From positions 1 through 34,028 of the forward strand of contig CAJVPP010000386.1 in assembly GCA_910592005.1 (NCBI GenBank): a stretch of DNA of 34,028 bases, read 5' to 3'. The translations under genes and the position numbers were made by a program. The notes beneath the pieces are model-generated. The model made no database searches. It had not been told where the DNA came from and saw nothing but the letters and a program-made list of their open reading frames with translations. The stretch is from Funneliformis mosseae. Its lineage: Eukaryota; Glomeromycota; Glomeromycetes; Glomerales; Glomeraceae. Below are positions 1-11,067 of this stretch, in pieces. How positions within the stretch are numbered: the stretch's first letter is position 1; each line of letters opens with the position of its first letter.

Positions 1-795
1 TTTATTATATAATTAAAAAATAAAATTTATTATAATATTATATATATTTATAAAATTAATTTAAAAAAAAAATTTTTAATTTTTCATAAAAGTAAATCAG
101 AAGGAAATTTATAATAAATAAACAGACAAATTTGCTTGTGAACCTCTACAGTTTAAGGGATAGAGGCGGAAAAATTGATTAACATTATGATGACATATTT
201 TAAAAAGCTAGCTGAGCAATAAACTAACTTATTTTATTATGACTTTGTGAAAAATGCAAGTTTGTTTGATTGTTAATATCAATAATTTTAAGCTTGATTG
301 ATTTAAATTTTTTTTTTTGCTTGATTTTTATTTTACTTGCATGAGGCAGATAAAAGAATTCACTAGCTAAGACATCACCTTTTTATACAATTTGCAGGAT
401 TAATCTTAGAATATGCTTTTGGAAAAAATTACGTTAATATGAATATATCACAAAAATCTGATCAATGGCTTTTTCTTAATTTAATAATAAAAAAATTTAA
501 TGCTATTCATAATCCATATGTAAAGATCATCAAGGGTTATATATAATTTTGAGAATATGTGAAAAAGTTTGAGAATAAATTATTTTGTGCAATTACTTGT
601 TTCTATAATACATGTAATAATTACTATAATATTACTGCGTATTTATTTATTAAGCTACAATAAACTTGATCGAAAAAATAATAGTATACACTTTACTTTA
701 CACAATCCCGTTACTCATTCCATGTAAAAAATTATAAAATATTTGGTAAATTTGCACTATTACTTTATTGATCAAATTACTTAAGAATATTCACA
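1..795. other. AT-rich stretch, no gene seen
   Basis: No coherent protein, tRNA or rRNA signal was found on either strand. There are poly-A/T runs and scattered short open stretches only. It is probably eroded repeat DNA continuous with the island to its right. Confidence 0.4.
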
Positions 796-905
796 TCACT
801 TATAAATTCCTTCCGCTACCTTTTTACACCTTTTGCAATACAAATGTGAGTGATGATTGCATTCTTTACAAACCTTATAACTATGCTTTCATCCCTTAAA
901 TATAT
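796..905 (-). pseudogene. C-terminal fragment of a Cys/His-rich (zinc-type) protein
   Basis: On the minus strand this reads KVCKECNHHSHLYCKRCKKV followed shortly by a TGA stop at 796-798. The pattern is C-x2-C, a His cluster, then C-x2-C, the spacing expected of a zinc-binding knuckle. Upstream, a TGA sits where a Trp codon fits (GGATGAAAG, from TGG). No start or full-length frame is visible, so this is the tail of a broken gene. It resembles C-termini of a multicopy family I associate with Rhizophagus; that comparison is from memory. Function is unknown. Confidence 0.4.
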
Positions 906-1440
906 ACCATTTTTCAAAGTAGTTCTAGCCTTTCAGTTCCTTATAAGCTTTATTATTCTGATTGTTTGGTAAAAATTTGGCATAATATATTAATAAAGTC
1001 AAAATTCTGATCAAAATTTTCTTGAGAAAAAAAGTATTCCACTGTGTTATATGATAATCATAAATACTCTTCATACTTCCAATAAATAGAAATATGATTT
1101 ATAAAAAATAGAGTCTAGACACCATGTCTGAACTTGTCAAAATTACGTAAAAGCAAAATCAGCATTCAATCAATATTTTTTATGCATATATATATATATA
1201 AGCGTCAAGTTAAATTTATCTTCTAAAACAGCTAGGCACTGTGCATATAACTAGTTTATTTTTCTTATAGTAATGTCTTTACAAGTTTGTTCAGGCTCAT
1301 CTCATCATAAGGCGCAGGATGTAATCATTACACATATATTTCAATTTTTTGTACCTTTGGCATTGCAGAAGATAGCCTAATCATTAAGAAGGAAAAAATT
1401 TTTTTTCTGATATATACTGTGCTAGGTGAATAGTATTGAA
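906..1440. other. Non-coding or unreadable remnant, with a short (TA)n tract
   Basis: No convincing reading frame was found. A (TA)n microsatellite lies at about 1185-1200. The stretch separates two minus-strand gene fragments and may be eroded coding sequence that I cannot reconstruct. Confidence 0.35.
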
Positions 1441-1990
1441 CTATGCTACAATTGTAAATTTGAATTTATTACTTGAAGTAAAGTAAATAAGACAATATTT
1501 TGTTTCATACCATTTGCTATGTAATCCATAATTTTCATATTTTCTATTACAAATAGGACATGATGAACTTCACAGCTGAAGTGATACAAAATTATAATTA
1601 TCAATCCCTCTAAAACTATTTTGGAATTTTAAGTATGAGAAATGCTTTAAGACGAATTTAATAATTAATTCTGGATTATATTTGGCTTTGAAAATGATAG
1701 ATCCTTTTTCTGGCTTTGAATTTATGAGATGATAACCTTCTGATAATTACCATAGCTCATGTCCAGTTTCTTTTTTATATTTTTTGTATAAACTAGACTA
1801 AAACTTATCTGTCAAAATGCTTGGTAATCCACTTAATTTGGCATACCAATCAAATATTTGAGAGTTAATATTTTATCAGACTTGATCATATTTCTTTTTA
1901 TACAATCACAAATCAATTTAGATTAAGTAATAGTTAACATAAATTAGCCCTAAAAAAATATCACAATAGAGCGTAAGCAAATATAAGATT
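1441..1990 (-). pseudogene. Fragment of a Cys-rich C-terminal domain protein (CPIC type)
   Basis: The minus strand carries an extended protein-like reading containing KKYKKETGH, then LSEGYHLINSKPEKGSIIF, then SSSCPICNRKYENYGL, and ending KFTIVA with TAG at 1441-1443. TAG codons stand where Trp or Gln fit (for example before SSLYKKYKK and before SSSCPIC). The C-terminal block (CPIC, a Lys/Glu-rich stretch, then K-x-T-I-V-A) parallels the end of the neighbouring 2022-3584 gene (K-I-T-A), so the two look like paralogous copies of one domain. No intact N-terminus was found; about 180 residues are preserved. Function is unknown, possibly zinc binding. Confidence 0.45.
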
Positions 1991-2021
1991 TCATAATACG
2001 TTTTTGGCCAAAATGATCAGA

Positions 2022-3584
2022 CTATGCAGTTATTTTAATTTTACACTGTTTATATTTAATAAAATAAGATCTAACTTTATATCTACCTTCTAAACTTTTC
2101 TCATTATTATGCTTTAACTTGTATAATAGATATATTTTCTCATTAGTAATTCTATAATAATCAAAATTTTTACTACTAAATTTTCTATATAAATCAGAAT
2201 ATTGATTTAATGTTTTATTGCGAAAATAGGTGCAGTCATAGGTTAGCTTAAATTAGGATGTAGATAATACATTTGTCAATGTACTTACTCTCAAGGGATT
2301 TGCTTATATCTCATTCTTATTAGTTTTCAAAGTCACATATCCATTCCAAATTAGAACGGAATCTTCATAATCTACATCATCAGTATTAGTAGTTTTTTTT
2401 AGAAAAATCATTTATAATGTTCTGGATCTGATTATTATATAAATTTGAAATAACATTTGCATTACAACTAATTATTTAGATTCTATTTATTCCTATCCCA
2501 TTAAACAATATATAGATTTTTTAGCTCTGAAAGTTATTTTACGTAAGTTTACATTAGTAATATTAGGAAGAAGAGGTTTGATTTCGCTGTATATCAATGT
2601 TCTTGCTGATTTGTCATCAACACTATTTTTAGACTTAATATCTCTGACTCAATCCTCATATGTTTTATAGTAACAATATCAGCATAAAATCTCCTTACAT
2701 TTAAGCTTTATTGCTACTCTAAATAGATCAACTATATTCTGTGCTATAACTTCACTAAATTCTATCAAAATTACTTCTAAAGAGAGTTCAGGAATCTGAA
2801 TATCAAACGTCTTATTAATCTTACCATCACCAACTTCAGTGAAAAATAGCTCTTGTTTTAAATCTTACTCCACTTTTTGATTATAAGAAATTTTTTGACA
2901 CTCTGTCTTTGTGTTCTCAGAAGTTAGAACCTGTTTGTTTACTATAAGTGATTTTACTGGTGATGTCTTAGCAGATAATTTGTTACTAAAGGTAATTGAT
3001 TTAAAGGCTGAAATCGATTCTTTAATTATCCATTCTAGAATAGTTACAAGTTCAGTGTTAGTCATAAAGAGGTCCTTCTCACAATAAGTTAAGTCTGAAG
3101 TAATGGAAGATAAATCTTTGGCAATCATCTTATCCTGAACCTTCTTTTCTTATCTGTTCTCTCTAATTTTATCACTAATACTTTTCTTATTTATTTCAAT
3201 CAAAAAAGTATCTATTTTCTTTTCTTTCGATATCTTGACATCATCATTATTTTGCTAGTTTGACACAGAGCTGGATAAATCAATATCTGATATAATTTGC
3301 TTTACAGACCTCTTTGATATTACTTCTTTATGTAGCTGATTATCTATTACTGAGTAACCCTATTCTATTATCACTAGTCTGGCCTCAAGCTTTGTATTTT
3401 TTTATTCTAATTCCTTAACTCTAGTATCACGCCTGACATTTTTTTCAATAATCTGCTTCAGTTTTACATTCTCAGCCTTAACCTCTGCAAACTTCTTTCT
3501 GAGTTCAGAAATCTTAACTAAGAGCCTAACATTTATCTCTCTTAATGAATTAATAGATTGTACGTTTGATATGATTGATAACAC
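2022..3584 (-). pseudogene. Decayed coiled-coil protein with Cys-rich C-terminal domain, function unknown
   Basis: This reads on the minus strand from MLSIISNVQSINSLR to KIKITA-TAG, about 520 codons. The N-terminus is a charged heptad-like coiled coil (KFAEVKAENVKLKQIIEK, then a TAG-interrupted KNTKLEARLVIIE). The middle is Ser/Lys-rich and low in complexity, followed by a conserved-looking block (ARTLIYSEIKPLLPNITNVN, then QIQNIINDFSKK). The C-terminus reads NFDYYRITNEKIYLLYKLKH where a CPLC zinc pair is expected. TGT to TAT, CCA to CTA and TGC to TAC changes would explain that, each a CpA/TpG-to-TpA transition. Stops fall at Gln and Trp positions throughout. I recognise it as a large multicopy Rhizophagus-type family from memory, without known function. 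Confidence 0.55.
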
Positions 3585-3728
3585 TTATTTAGTACATTAA
3601 ATATTCAAATTAAATAATAAAAGATTATGTATCCGTTTAATTAGAATGCAGATCACTTTGCCAAGAAAAAAAATTATTATTATATGCAAAAATAAATACA
3701 AAGATTTGGACTAAGCCTATGATACATA

Positions 3729-4277
3729 TTATTTTTTAATAATTTTTTTGATTTTAGTCTTCTTGCTAGCTGGAAAACTATCTATACTAACGCAATCTTT
3801 TAATAACCTCACAATGATACCAATCATCTTTTTCATGTTATTATAAAGTAATTCAGGATTTTTTTGATAACTAACTTTGTGAGATTAATCTGATATTCCA
3901 CTACCACTTTATAGTAAATACCATTTGGTCAGGTCCTGGAGGAACCTTATATTTCTAATCGAAGTTTAAGTGAATAATATAGCAATTTTATTAGATTTAT
4001 TATTTATGAGAGATAAATATATTGGATTATAAGAGTATGTAAAATAATGACATTGGATTACTTACATTGGATAAACTATATACAAATCGCTTAAGTATTT
4101 TCTCTTTCCAATACTTAATCGTTTTTGTATTCTAATAGGTTTTAATTTCATAAAAAGGTCATTCCAGTCATGCCAATCATCATCATAAATAGTCTAATCC
4201 TCTTTTCTCTATCCATATTCTTTGGTAAATTTATCAAAAGCTGTCTCCTTCTTAGCATCTATATTCTTATCAAACAT
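3729..4277 (-). pseudogene. Decayed short protein of unknown function
   Basis: It begins MFDKNIDAKKETAFDKFTKE and continues through an acidic/aromatic block (TIYDDDWHDWNDLFMKLKP, then RLSIGKRKYLSDLYIVYPM). TAG replaces apparent Trp codons twice early on. A second block follows after about 110 nt, possibly across a GTAAGT...TTAG intron: KYKVPPGPDQMVFTIKW, then NPELLYNNMKKMIG and a Lys-rich tail ending at TAA 3729-3731. The PGP...VFTxKW string suggests a real protein. I do not know the family. It sits between the coiled-coil and F-box pseudogenes on the same strand. Confidence 0.4.
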
Positions 4278-4601
4278 TTTGCTAATATTGTAGATTAATT
4301 ATACTTAATAAAAATAAAATACTAGTAGCGTGCATAATTTCTTTTCAGTATATGCAAAAATTAATATGTCACACAAAACCTAATTGATGTTCTACTTATT
4401 TTTTCTGTTATACAATCTGATCAAAGGCTCTGCATACATGGCTTAGCAAAAAATCTTCTGAGCTGATAACTGATCCAGATTAGTTAGATCAGAAGAGTAT
4501 TAGTATTTTGCTTGATTAGCTAGTATTCTTTCATCTTCAAATGAAAAAAATGTGAAATACAATATACTGAACAATGCAAAGCTGATGATCACTGCTTTGG
4601 A

Positions 4602-5556
4602 CTAACTAGATTGGTCAGCCAGTATGTCATCTAAAACTATCACAATTATATTGAAATTAGGTTACCTGTATATCTGATATAAGACCAAATTCTGATTAGA
4701 AATAGCATTATGTCTAAAAAAAGCACTAATTAAAAAATCACTAAATATAAAATCAAAATATATTCTAGTATCTTCAAAATTTTCAACGTGAATATTTGGG
4801 TTAAGTGAAAAAAGCTGATTTACAGCTTCTATATTAATATTATAGTATCCCTTCAGATCAAGATATTTTAAACTAAGACATGATCTAGCAATTTCTTTGA
4901 TAGTTATATTGGTAATTTTACAAAAGTTAAGGTTGAGTTATTTGAGCTTTAAATAAGAACGAATAATATTACAAATTAATAGTTCATGAATATCTATGCA
5001 GTGAGAAATATTTAGATATTCTAATTTATGACATAACAGAATAATTGCATATAGACCTTTATTAGTTATTATGCTCATATTACAGAATATATATTTGTCC
5101 TTTTGCAAATTAAGATACTTCAGATTGGGGTATGATTCTGCTATTTGTTTTAGTATTTTGTTGCTAAATCCTGTGTTATAATTGAAATCTAAATAAATTA
5201 TATTTAGAAACAAATGCATAATGCCATTAAATTTTTTATTCAAAAGTGAGTGGTAGTGTAAAATTTTCAGATGGGTTAAATTTGAGTTATAAATCAACTT
5301 TTGTCTTCTATGCACTATTTTAATAAATTTTTCAATTAAGAACAATGTATGTTATTTTCCTTTAGCTTAATGCGTTTTATAAAATAGGAGCACTACATTT
5401 GTACTATAGTCAGCTAACAAATAAAGTAAGATAAAGGGATTTATCTATTGCTAAAAAATGTAAAATCTGTTCTAATAGCTCTGGTATAATAAAAATGCTT
5501 GTATGTGTCATAAATGATGTATGCTGTATTTTTAAACAAAAAATAAAATTATGCAT
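4602..5556 (-). pseudogene. Decayed F-box / leucine-rich-repeat protein
   Basis: The N-terminus starting near MHNFIF contains an F-box core: IPELLEQILHFLAIDKSLYL, then TLFVS, with TGA and TAG where Arg and Trp are expected in the 'RLWY' that normally follows. Downstream are LRR units: [30 protein letters not shown] and LKYLDLKGY. The reading ends at TAG 4602-4604 (DILADQSS). A frameshift or a short intron separates the F-box and LRR parts near 5350-5410. F-box/LRR proteins are substrate receptors of SCF ubiquitin ligases and are greatly expanded in Rhizophagus. This copy cannot encode a full protein. It may be a captured host gene, or simply a repeat-family neighbour. Confidence 0.7.
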
Positions 5557-5639
5557 ATTAATGATAGATCTAGCAAAATTTGCTGAAGGTGTATTGCTAG
5601 TAACTATACATATTGATAATATTAGATATTTTATAATTT

Positions 5640-6823
5640 CTATAAACTCTGATTTCAAATCTGAGTTGTATTTATCTTCAGGTCTGAAGTCCTCTGATTC
5701 TGTATTGCCTATAACATAATTATCACCTACATCAAGGTGATCAGATTCTTACCTTAATGCAATTTTTGTAAGATGTTTAAAATTTTCAGGAGTTGTTTTT
5801 TTACCACTTTAGACTCTGAAAGCGTGTTTAGTTCTATATTTCTTAAATTCTTTGGGATAGACTTATAAGGATTTTGCTTTAAGAATTCATTAAATAGCCA
5901 AATATTACATGTTTCACTTTTAGTATAAACAAAATCTTATAACTTTCCTGTCTTGATAGCCTTTTGAATCCAGGTGAGCAATTCTCTGACATATTCTGAA
6001 TTTTTCTCAATAGAAAGAAATAGTCAGGGATCAGGTTTTCCTTTTTTTTTCCTCTACTCTTTAAATAATCTATGCAATACTAAGAATAACCATTTTTATA
6101 TCATACCAAAGGATTGGATGGGTCAACTTCATAGTGATTATCTGAAGAGATTTCACTTCTGCAAGTCTCATACTCAACATTACAATCATATCCACTAGAT
6201 TTTCTTTAGTTAGAACTTTAGAAACATCTATATTCTGAATCCTTTTAAGCACTTTTGCTGACGATAAGTGTTTTGAAATTCAGATTTTACCTGAATTAGC
6301 CATTTACTTTTTAATTTGTTCTTTCTGAATTTTATTAGAATCTTGAATAAGGTCCTTATCTTTAGCAAATTTTTCAATAATTGCAGGATCTACATCACCT
6401 TCTGCTAACTTCATACAAAATGTTGATTGATATAAAATACCAGCAACAATTTTATTTTCATCTTTATTTTTCAGATTTAAGTCTAGATAATAGATAAAAA
6501 TATCTATAGCATCACTGGCTGTAATGCAGAATTCTGCCTCCTCTCTATGGTGAGATTTTCTTTCTTTTATTCGACATGAAAGCATCTATTTTCTCTTTAT
6601 TAAATGAATATCTATTATTAGTACTGTTGGTAAGGATAACTTTAACACACCTGTAGGCTATATAATCAGAAAGTAAAACATTAAGTTTAAGGGCATGTTT
6701 GCTTAATTGTTCTAGAATAGAGTTAGCTGATAAATTATGCTTTTTTAAGAACTGTTTTAAGACTAACATAAAGTTATTAGCTTTAGGTTTTTGGGTTTTT
6801 GGGGTAGTCGTTTTGATAGCCAT
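5640..6823 (-). pseudogene. Decayed Crypton-like tyrosine recombinase
   Basis: The frame starts MAIKTTTPKTQKPKANN and is broken by at least one frameshift near 6560 and several stops. Later blocks are ASDAIDIFIYYLDLNL, GDVDPAIIEKFAKDKD and LTKENLVDMIVMLSM. MLSMRLAEVKSLQI fits box I of tyrosine recombinases (Arg-x-x-Glu, Arg codon near 6168). Further on, KHAFRV gives the H-x-x-R pair of box II, followed by ALR and then DVGDNYVIG with a candidate nucleophile Tyr. These catalytic positions in order support a YR of Crypton or DUF3504-like type, which cuts and integrates DNA through a 3'-phosphotyrosine. The 3' boundary is approximate. It is inactive here. The neighbour at 6921 is transcribed divergently. 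Confidence 0.55.
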
Positions 6824-6920
6824 ATTAATACTAACTATTATCTAATTATATTATGTGAAAAAAATTCAATTTAAAAAATTTTTTTAGAGCTATACTTCTT
6901 CGAAAAGAAAAAATATTAGA
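6824..6920. promoter_or_regulatory. Divergent intergenic region between two broken genes
   Basis: About 97 nt separate the start of the recombinase (minus) and the start of the Cys-rich gene (plus). The stretch is AT-rich. A head-to-head layout implies a shared promoter when the genes were alive, but no defined element can be named. Confidence 0.25.
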
Positions 6921-7660
6921 GATGGCTTTTAAGAAGATTAAGGGAGCAAAAAAATGATATAACTTATGCTTTACCGTTAAGGTGCTTTACAGATCAGTAT
7001 AATACATTTTTGAACATCTATAATAAAAATAAAGATAAGTTTAATGTATATTAATTTTAAAAACTTTTTCAAAAAGAAGTACTATGCCCTTTGGTTTCTT
7101 TAGTAAATATATATCTAATTTAAAGAACTTTATAGATTCTAATTACCTATCTTGGTTTTGTCTAAATAAGAAAAAGATAGGTTTATCTACAGAGAAAAAT
7201 ACTTTCACAAGGATGGATATGTCAAATACTATAGGTTTCTACCAGAAAAAATATGCGCATCTTGCTGTAATAGGCTAACCTTTTTTACAATACATGCTAA
7301 ATTTATTTATAAGAAAAATTGGCTAGAGAGTTGTAAAAAAAGTGAGTAAGATTTGTAACTTTAACCAAATACACTAAAGCAAAGAAATTTTAAATATCTA
7401 TAATAAAAGTAAAAGTAAAGTTTTAAGATTATTAATATCAAATTACCTTGTATAGCTTGTTTTATCTGCTAATATATCAAGAGAGATGATTCAAAATGTG
7501 AGAAAAGATGCATGAGTGATTAAGGATGTGTCAGATATTATAAAGCCTGTCCTAAAACAATATGCCTTATCTGTAATGAGCTAACCTATTCTGATACTAG
7601 AATCTATAACATGCATAGTGAATTTTATGATTGTGTTTAATGTAAAAATAAAAAAACTAA
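6921..7660 (+). pseudogene. Decayed Cys-rich small gene with internal duplication
   Basis: It begins MAFKKIKGAK, then shifts frame by one base in an A run and continues DITYALPLRCFTDQYNTFLN. Two related downstream blocks are recognisable: KDGYVKYYRFLPEKICASCC (near 7250) and GCVRYYKACPKTICLICNEL (near 7560), each with a C-x2-C pair after a YYR/YYK core. The DNA around them is duplicated too: ATCTATAATAAAA recurs at 7016 and 7396, a spacing of 380 bp. This may be two tandem copies of one gene or one gene with an internal duplication. Product unknown; the Cys pairs suggest zinc binding. Confidence 0.4.
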
Positions 7661-7752
7661 AACAGAATCAGCGGGAGTTTATAAAGTAAATACATTCTCA
7701 TCTAATGTAGTCAAGATACTTATTTGAATAATAAATAATCTGGGCTGAAGTA

Positions 7753-10700
7753 TTATTTTTCCTGTCCTATAAAATCAAAGAATTCCTGAACATCATTATC
7801 TATTTTCAGTTTGTATGGTAGAAGCTCTAGTGTACTTTTATTTCTAAAACTAAGACCATCATATGATTGCCAATTAATTTGATATGAACGTTCCTAAACC
7901 TATTTTTCTTTAGGCTCTATTTTTTTTTTATTTATCTTTACAATATATCTACACCAATTTCTAGCAATTGTATTTATTAATTGCTCTTATAGCTGAATTA
8001 AGATTTTAACATGAGATTTGAATCTGAAGAGTAATAAGAATTGATCTAAGACTTCTATAAATTTCTCACAGGATTGTGTGAATGTTTTCGATATTATATT
8101 ACTAAAAAGAATATGCTTATTATCTATGCTGGTAAAGCCTAATATTTGAAAGAGTTCCCCTTATAATTTTTCAATCATTAGCTAAATATGATTTGTGTAA
8201 ATTCTCTGCTACTGATTTCTCAGAATTATATCTAACTTTATAATAGATATCTTCCTATTGTATAATATCTTTGAACTCTAATCCTTTTATTACATTTTTC
8301 TCATTATAGTCTTGCTTTCAAAAGTGAGATAATTGCAAGAAATATTTTTGAGATTCATGCAGACTGGTTGACAAACTTTTTATTACAAAGATTATCTCAA
8401 ATTTCATCGTTTATATCTTTACCATAAATATTTCGTATATAAAAATGTTTAAGTGTTATAATATCTGAGATATTGCATTCTTGGTCAAACTTAAGATTTT
8501 TAGTTTCTTCAGGATCAAGATTCTGGAAAGTAGCAATTACATTAAAATTTGTTTCTTTGATAACTAATGTTTTAACTCTAACCCTATTGTAAACTTTTTT
8601 ATGATTCTCTATAACTTCTCAGCTTTTATTCATTTTGTTAGCTGAAGAAAAATACCAGTACTAGCTATAAGACTACAAAGTTTTTCAATAAAGTATTTTA
8701 CAGAAAGACATTTTTAATGTTCAACTTCAATAAATGTTATTACAGCTGAAGATTTATCAATTTTATAAGAAATGATATTGTTATCCTATTCATAATGATC
8801 TTTTATTACTGGAAGTAAGTTATTAGGTTGAGTATTAGCAAGTTTTATCTAAATCTTTTCATGACCTGGCGGGTAAAAAAGTTCATTAGAATTTTTTTGA
8901 TAGAATATAGAAATCATATGGCGAAAATAATCACGAATTCAATAAAACATTTGCACAAGAGCTTTAACATGAATTGGAGTGATGATGTTTGTAATAGCTA
9001 TAACTATATATTAAAGTAATTTGTAATCTTGAATGATATTTCTGCTTTCACTGTATTTGTATAAGCTATACAGTCAAGCTTGCTCTAAGCAATATTAATA
9101 TCAGAAAAGTCTTTTTATCACTATTTTCCATCTATATCTTCATAATAAGCATAAGCTCTAATGGGTAAATTATCAGGTTTTACTAGCTTTAATACCTTTT
9201 CTACTATCACTCTAGCCATTACTGCTCCTGTAGATACAAATGCCACATGTTTTCCCTGCCTCAAAAGGTCATATTCTATTTATATAGCTTCTGCTTCACT
9301 ATTCAGATCATAAATAAATTCAATTGTCTCACCTATATGAGGCTGATACTTATTATTGACTACATAAATATTTTACCATAATAAATCTAAAGAAAGGTTA
9401 GTATTGAGATATTTGTGAAGGTATCTATAATCAAAATATGTCTCGCAGTTTTTAAGACATCATGCATTGTATTTTCAGATTCTTGTGCATTTGTATTACT
9501 AGATATTTAGCGTATAATAGCATTAGTTTTATCAAGAATAGTTATAAACAGACAGGCTGTGAATTTAATACGAAAGAGGCTCTCAACCTGTACTATGATA
9601 ATATCTCACTCGTTTATAGATAAGTCTTCTTGCATATTTTAGTAATTGCAAATTTGGAAGCCAGATGCTTTTAAGTCATTAAGTTTGAATTTTAATTTAT
9701 TGCTAAAAGACTTTCGGTAAAAGATCTAAATATAACATGATAAAGAAGAAATATCATGTACTTTATCTTTTAATGCTATAATAATCTCTCTTAATGCAAT
9801 GGTTTTTCATGTTCCTGGAAGGAATAAATAAGTGTTATTATTTTCTCAATACTTAAGAAATTGGGATATACTTCTGAAGCATTCTTTAATTTTTCTACAT
9901 TAATCATCATTTCTGATAATCCTACAAGAGGATATGGATTTGATATAGCATCACCTATTCTTTTGACTATTCCTCTCTTAGGTTTTGCAGAAATTTCAGT
10001 CACTTTTCTAAAAACTAATCCCTTATAATCTAGTTTATAATTTTTTTGCTAATAATATTTGAGTATAAAGCGCCTGTCATTTTGAAGAAAATCATATAAC
10101 TGATCTTTTTCATGTTTGATATTGCAAATGAGACATGCTTCTAATGATTAAGTTTGAAAGTTAATAAATCCCTTTCTAATGTCACTAATCTCAAGCTATT
10201 CATATTTTATGGTAACTTCACTAGCTCCCTTGCTTAAAGCAGTTTCATTTTTGATAGGTTAGAATTCATCCTTTTCTGACTTTTCAGAAAAAAAGGTTTG
10301 TGATCAGATTTTAGAATAAACAGATTTAGATTGAACTAAATAATCTTCTAGCTTACGATATTTTTGTTTAATTAAAGAAACTGCAGGTCTTTTAACTCTA
10401 TCTTTCTTTACTAATCTAAGAAGCTGAAGACTAAAACATAATTTATAAAGCCTAAGGTCATAAATTCAGAGTATAGTTTCCCAACCCTATCAGCAACTTT
10501 TTTTATAAATCCTCTAAAGTCTTTGTAATTAACAAACTGTGTATATTTATATATAATATATTAACTGCATTTATTAGTATCAGATAAACTGGCTAAGGTA
10601 AAAGCATCTAATATTGCAAGATGGTTTAAATCAAAATATAAAATATTAACACAGGCAATTAAGATTCTTGGTAATAAATCTTTACAAGAAATTTTATTTT

Positions 10701-11067
10701 CATCTAAGAAAGGGAATTCAGAATTCATAAGATCAGACTTTTGCCTTGCATCAATATCTAAAACTAAACAAAGAGGTAAATTTCCATCAATGCACTTATG
10801 GGTATCAGGTAATTCATAAACTTCAGATAGATGATCAACTACTATAAAACACTTTCTTGCTACCTGAACTATATATTTATTAAAAATCTCTTCAAGATAA
10901 TAGATACTTAGAAGAGAAATATTATTTTTATAATTAGACAGATATTGAAAGTATACATGATCATTATAATCAGGTTTATAGTCAAAGTTCACTAAATAAG
11001 AGAAGCGTCTGGTTGCTTCATTTATTATTTTAGGGTGAGGTCTAGCATTTTTTTGTGTAAGTAGCAT
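7753..11067 (-). pseudogene. Decayed primase-helicase (archaeo-eukaryotic primase + UL9/origin-binding-type helicase)
   Basis: A nearly full-length relic of about 1,100 codons. N-terminal primase: CLVLDIDARQKSD has the D-x-D metal motif (residues 104 and 106 counted from 11067). The S-x-H motif is ruined (NKCS, stop, Tyr, where Trp-His is expected). LYKLCFSLQLL fits the third motif, reached after a frameshift. A zinc-type block follows: CLICNIKHEKDQLYDF. The helicase Walker A survives as PGT-stop-KT near 9810. Motif II reads LDKTNAIIR where DEAN is expected for UL9-like origin-binding helicases. The C-terminal helicase part is clear (HVAFVSTGAVMARVIVEKV, then YEDMDGK). The tail ends IGQEK-TAA at 7753-7755. 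Primase-helicase fusions of this kind serve replication of viruses and large mobile elements. Stops and frameshifts make this copy dead. Confidence 0.65.

Noticed and set aside
5495..6198. Plus-strand frames opposite the F-box and recombinase genes
   Set aside because: They mirror minus-strand coding sequence that has recognisable domains; no plus-strand motif.
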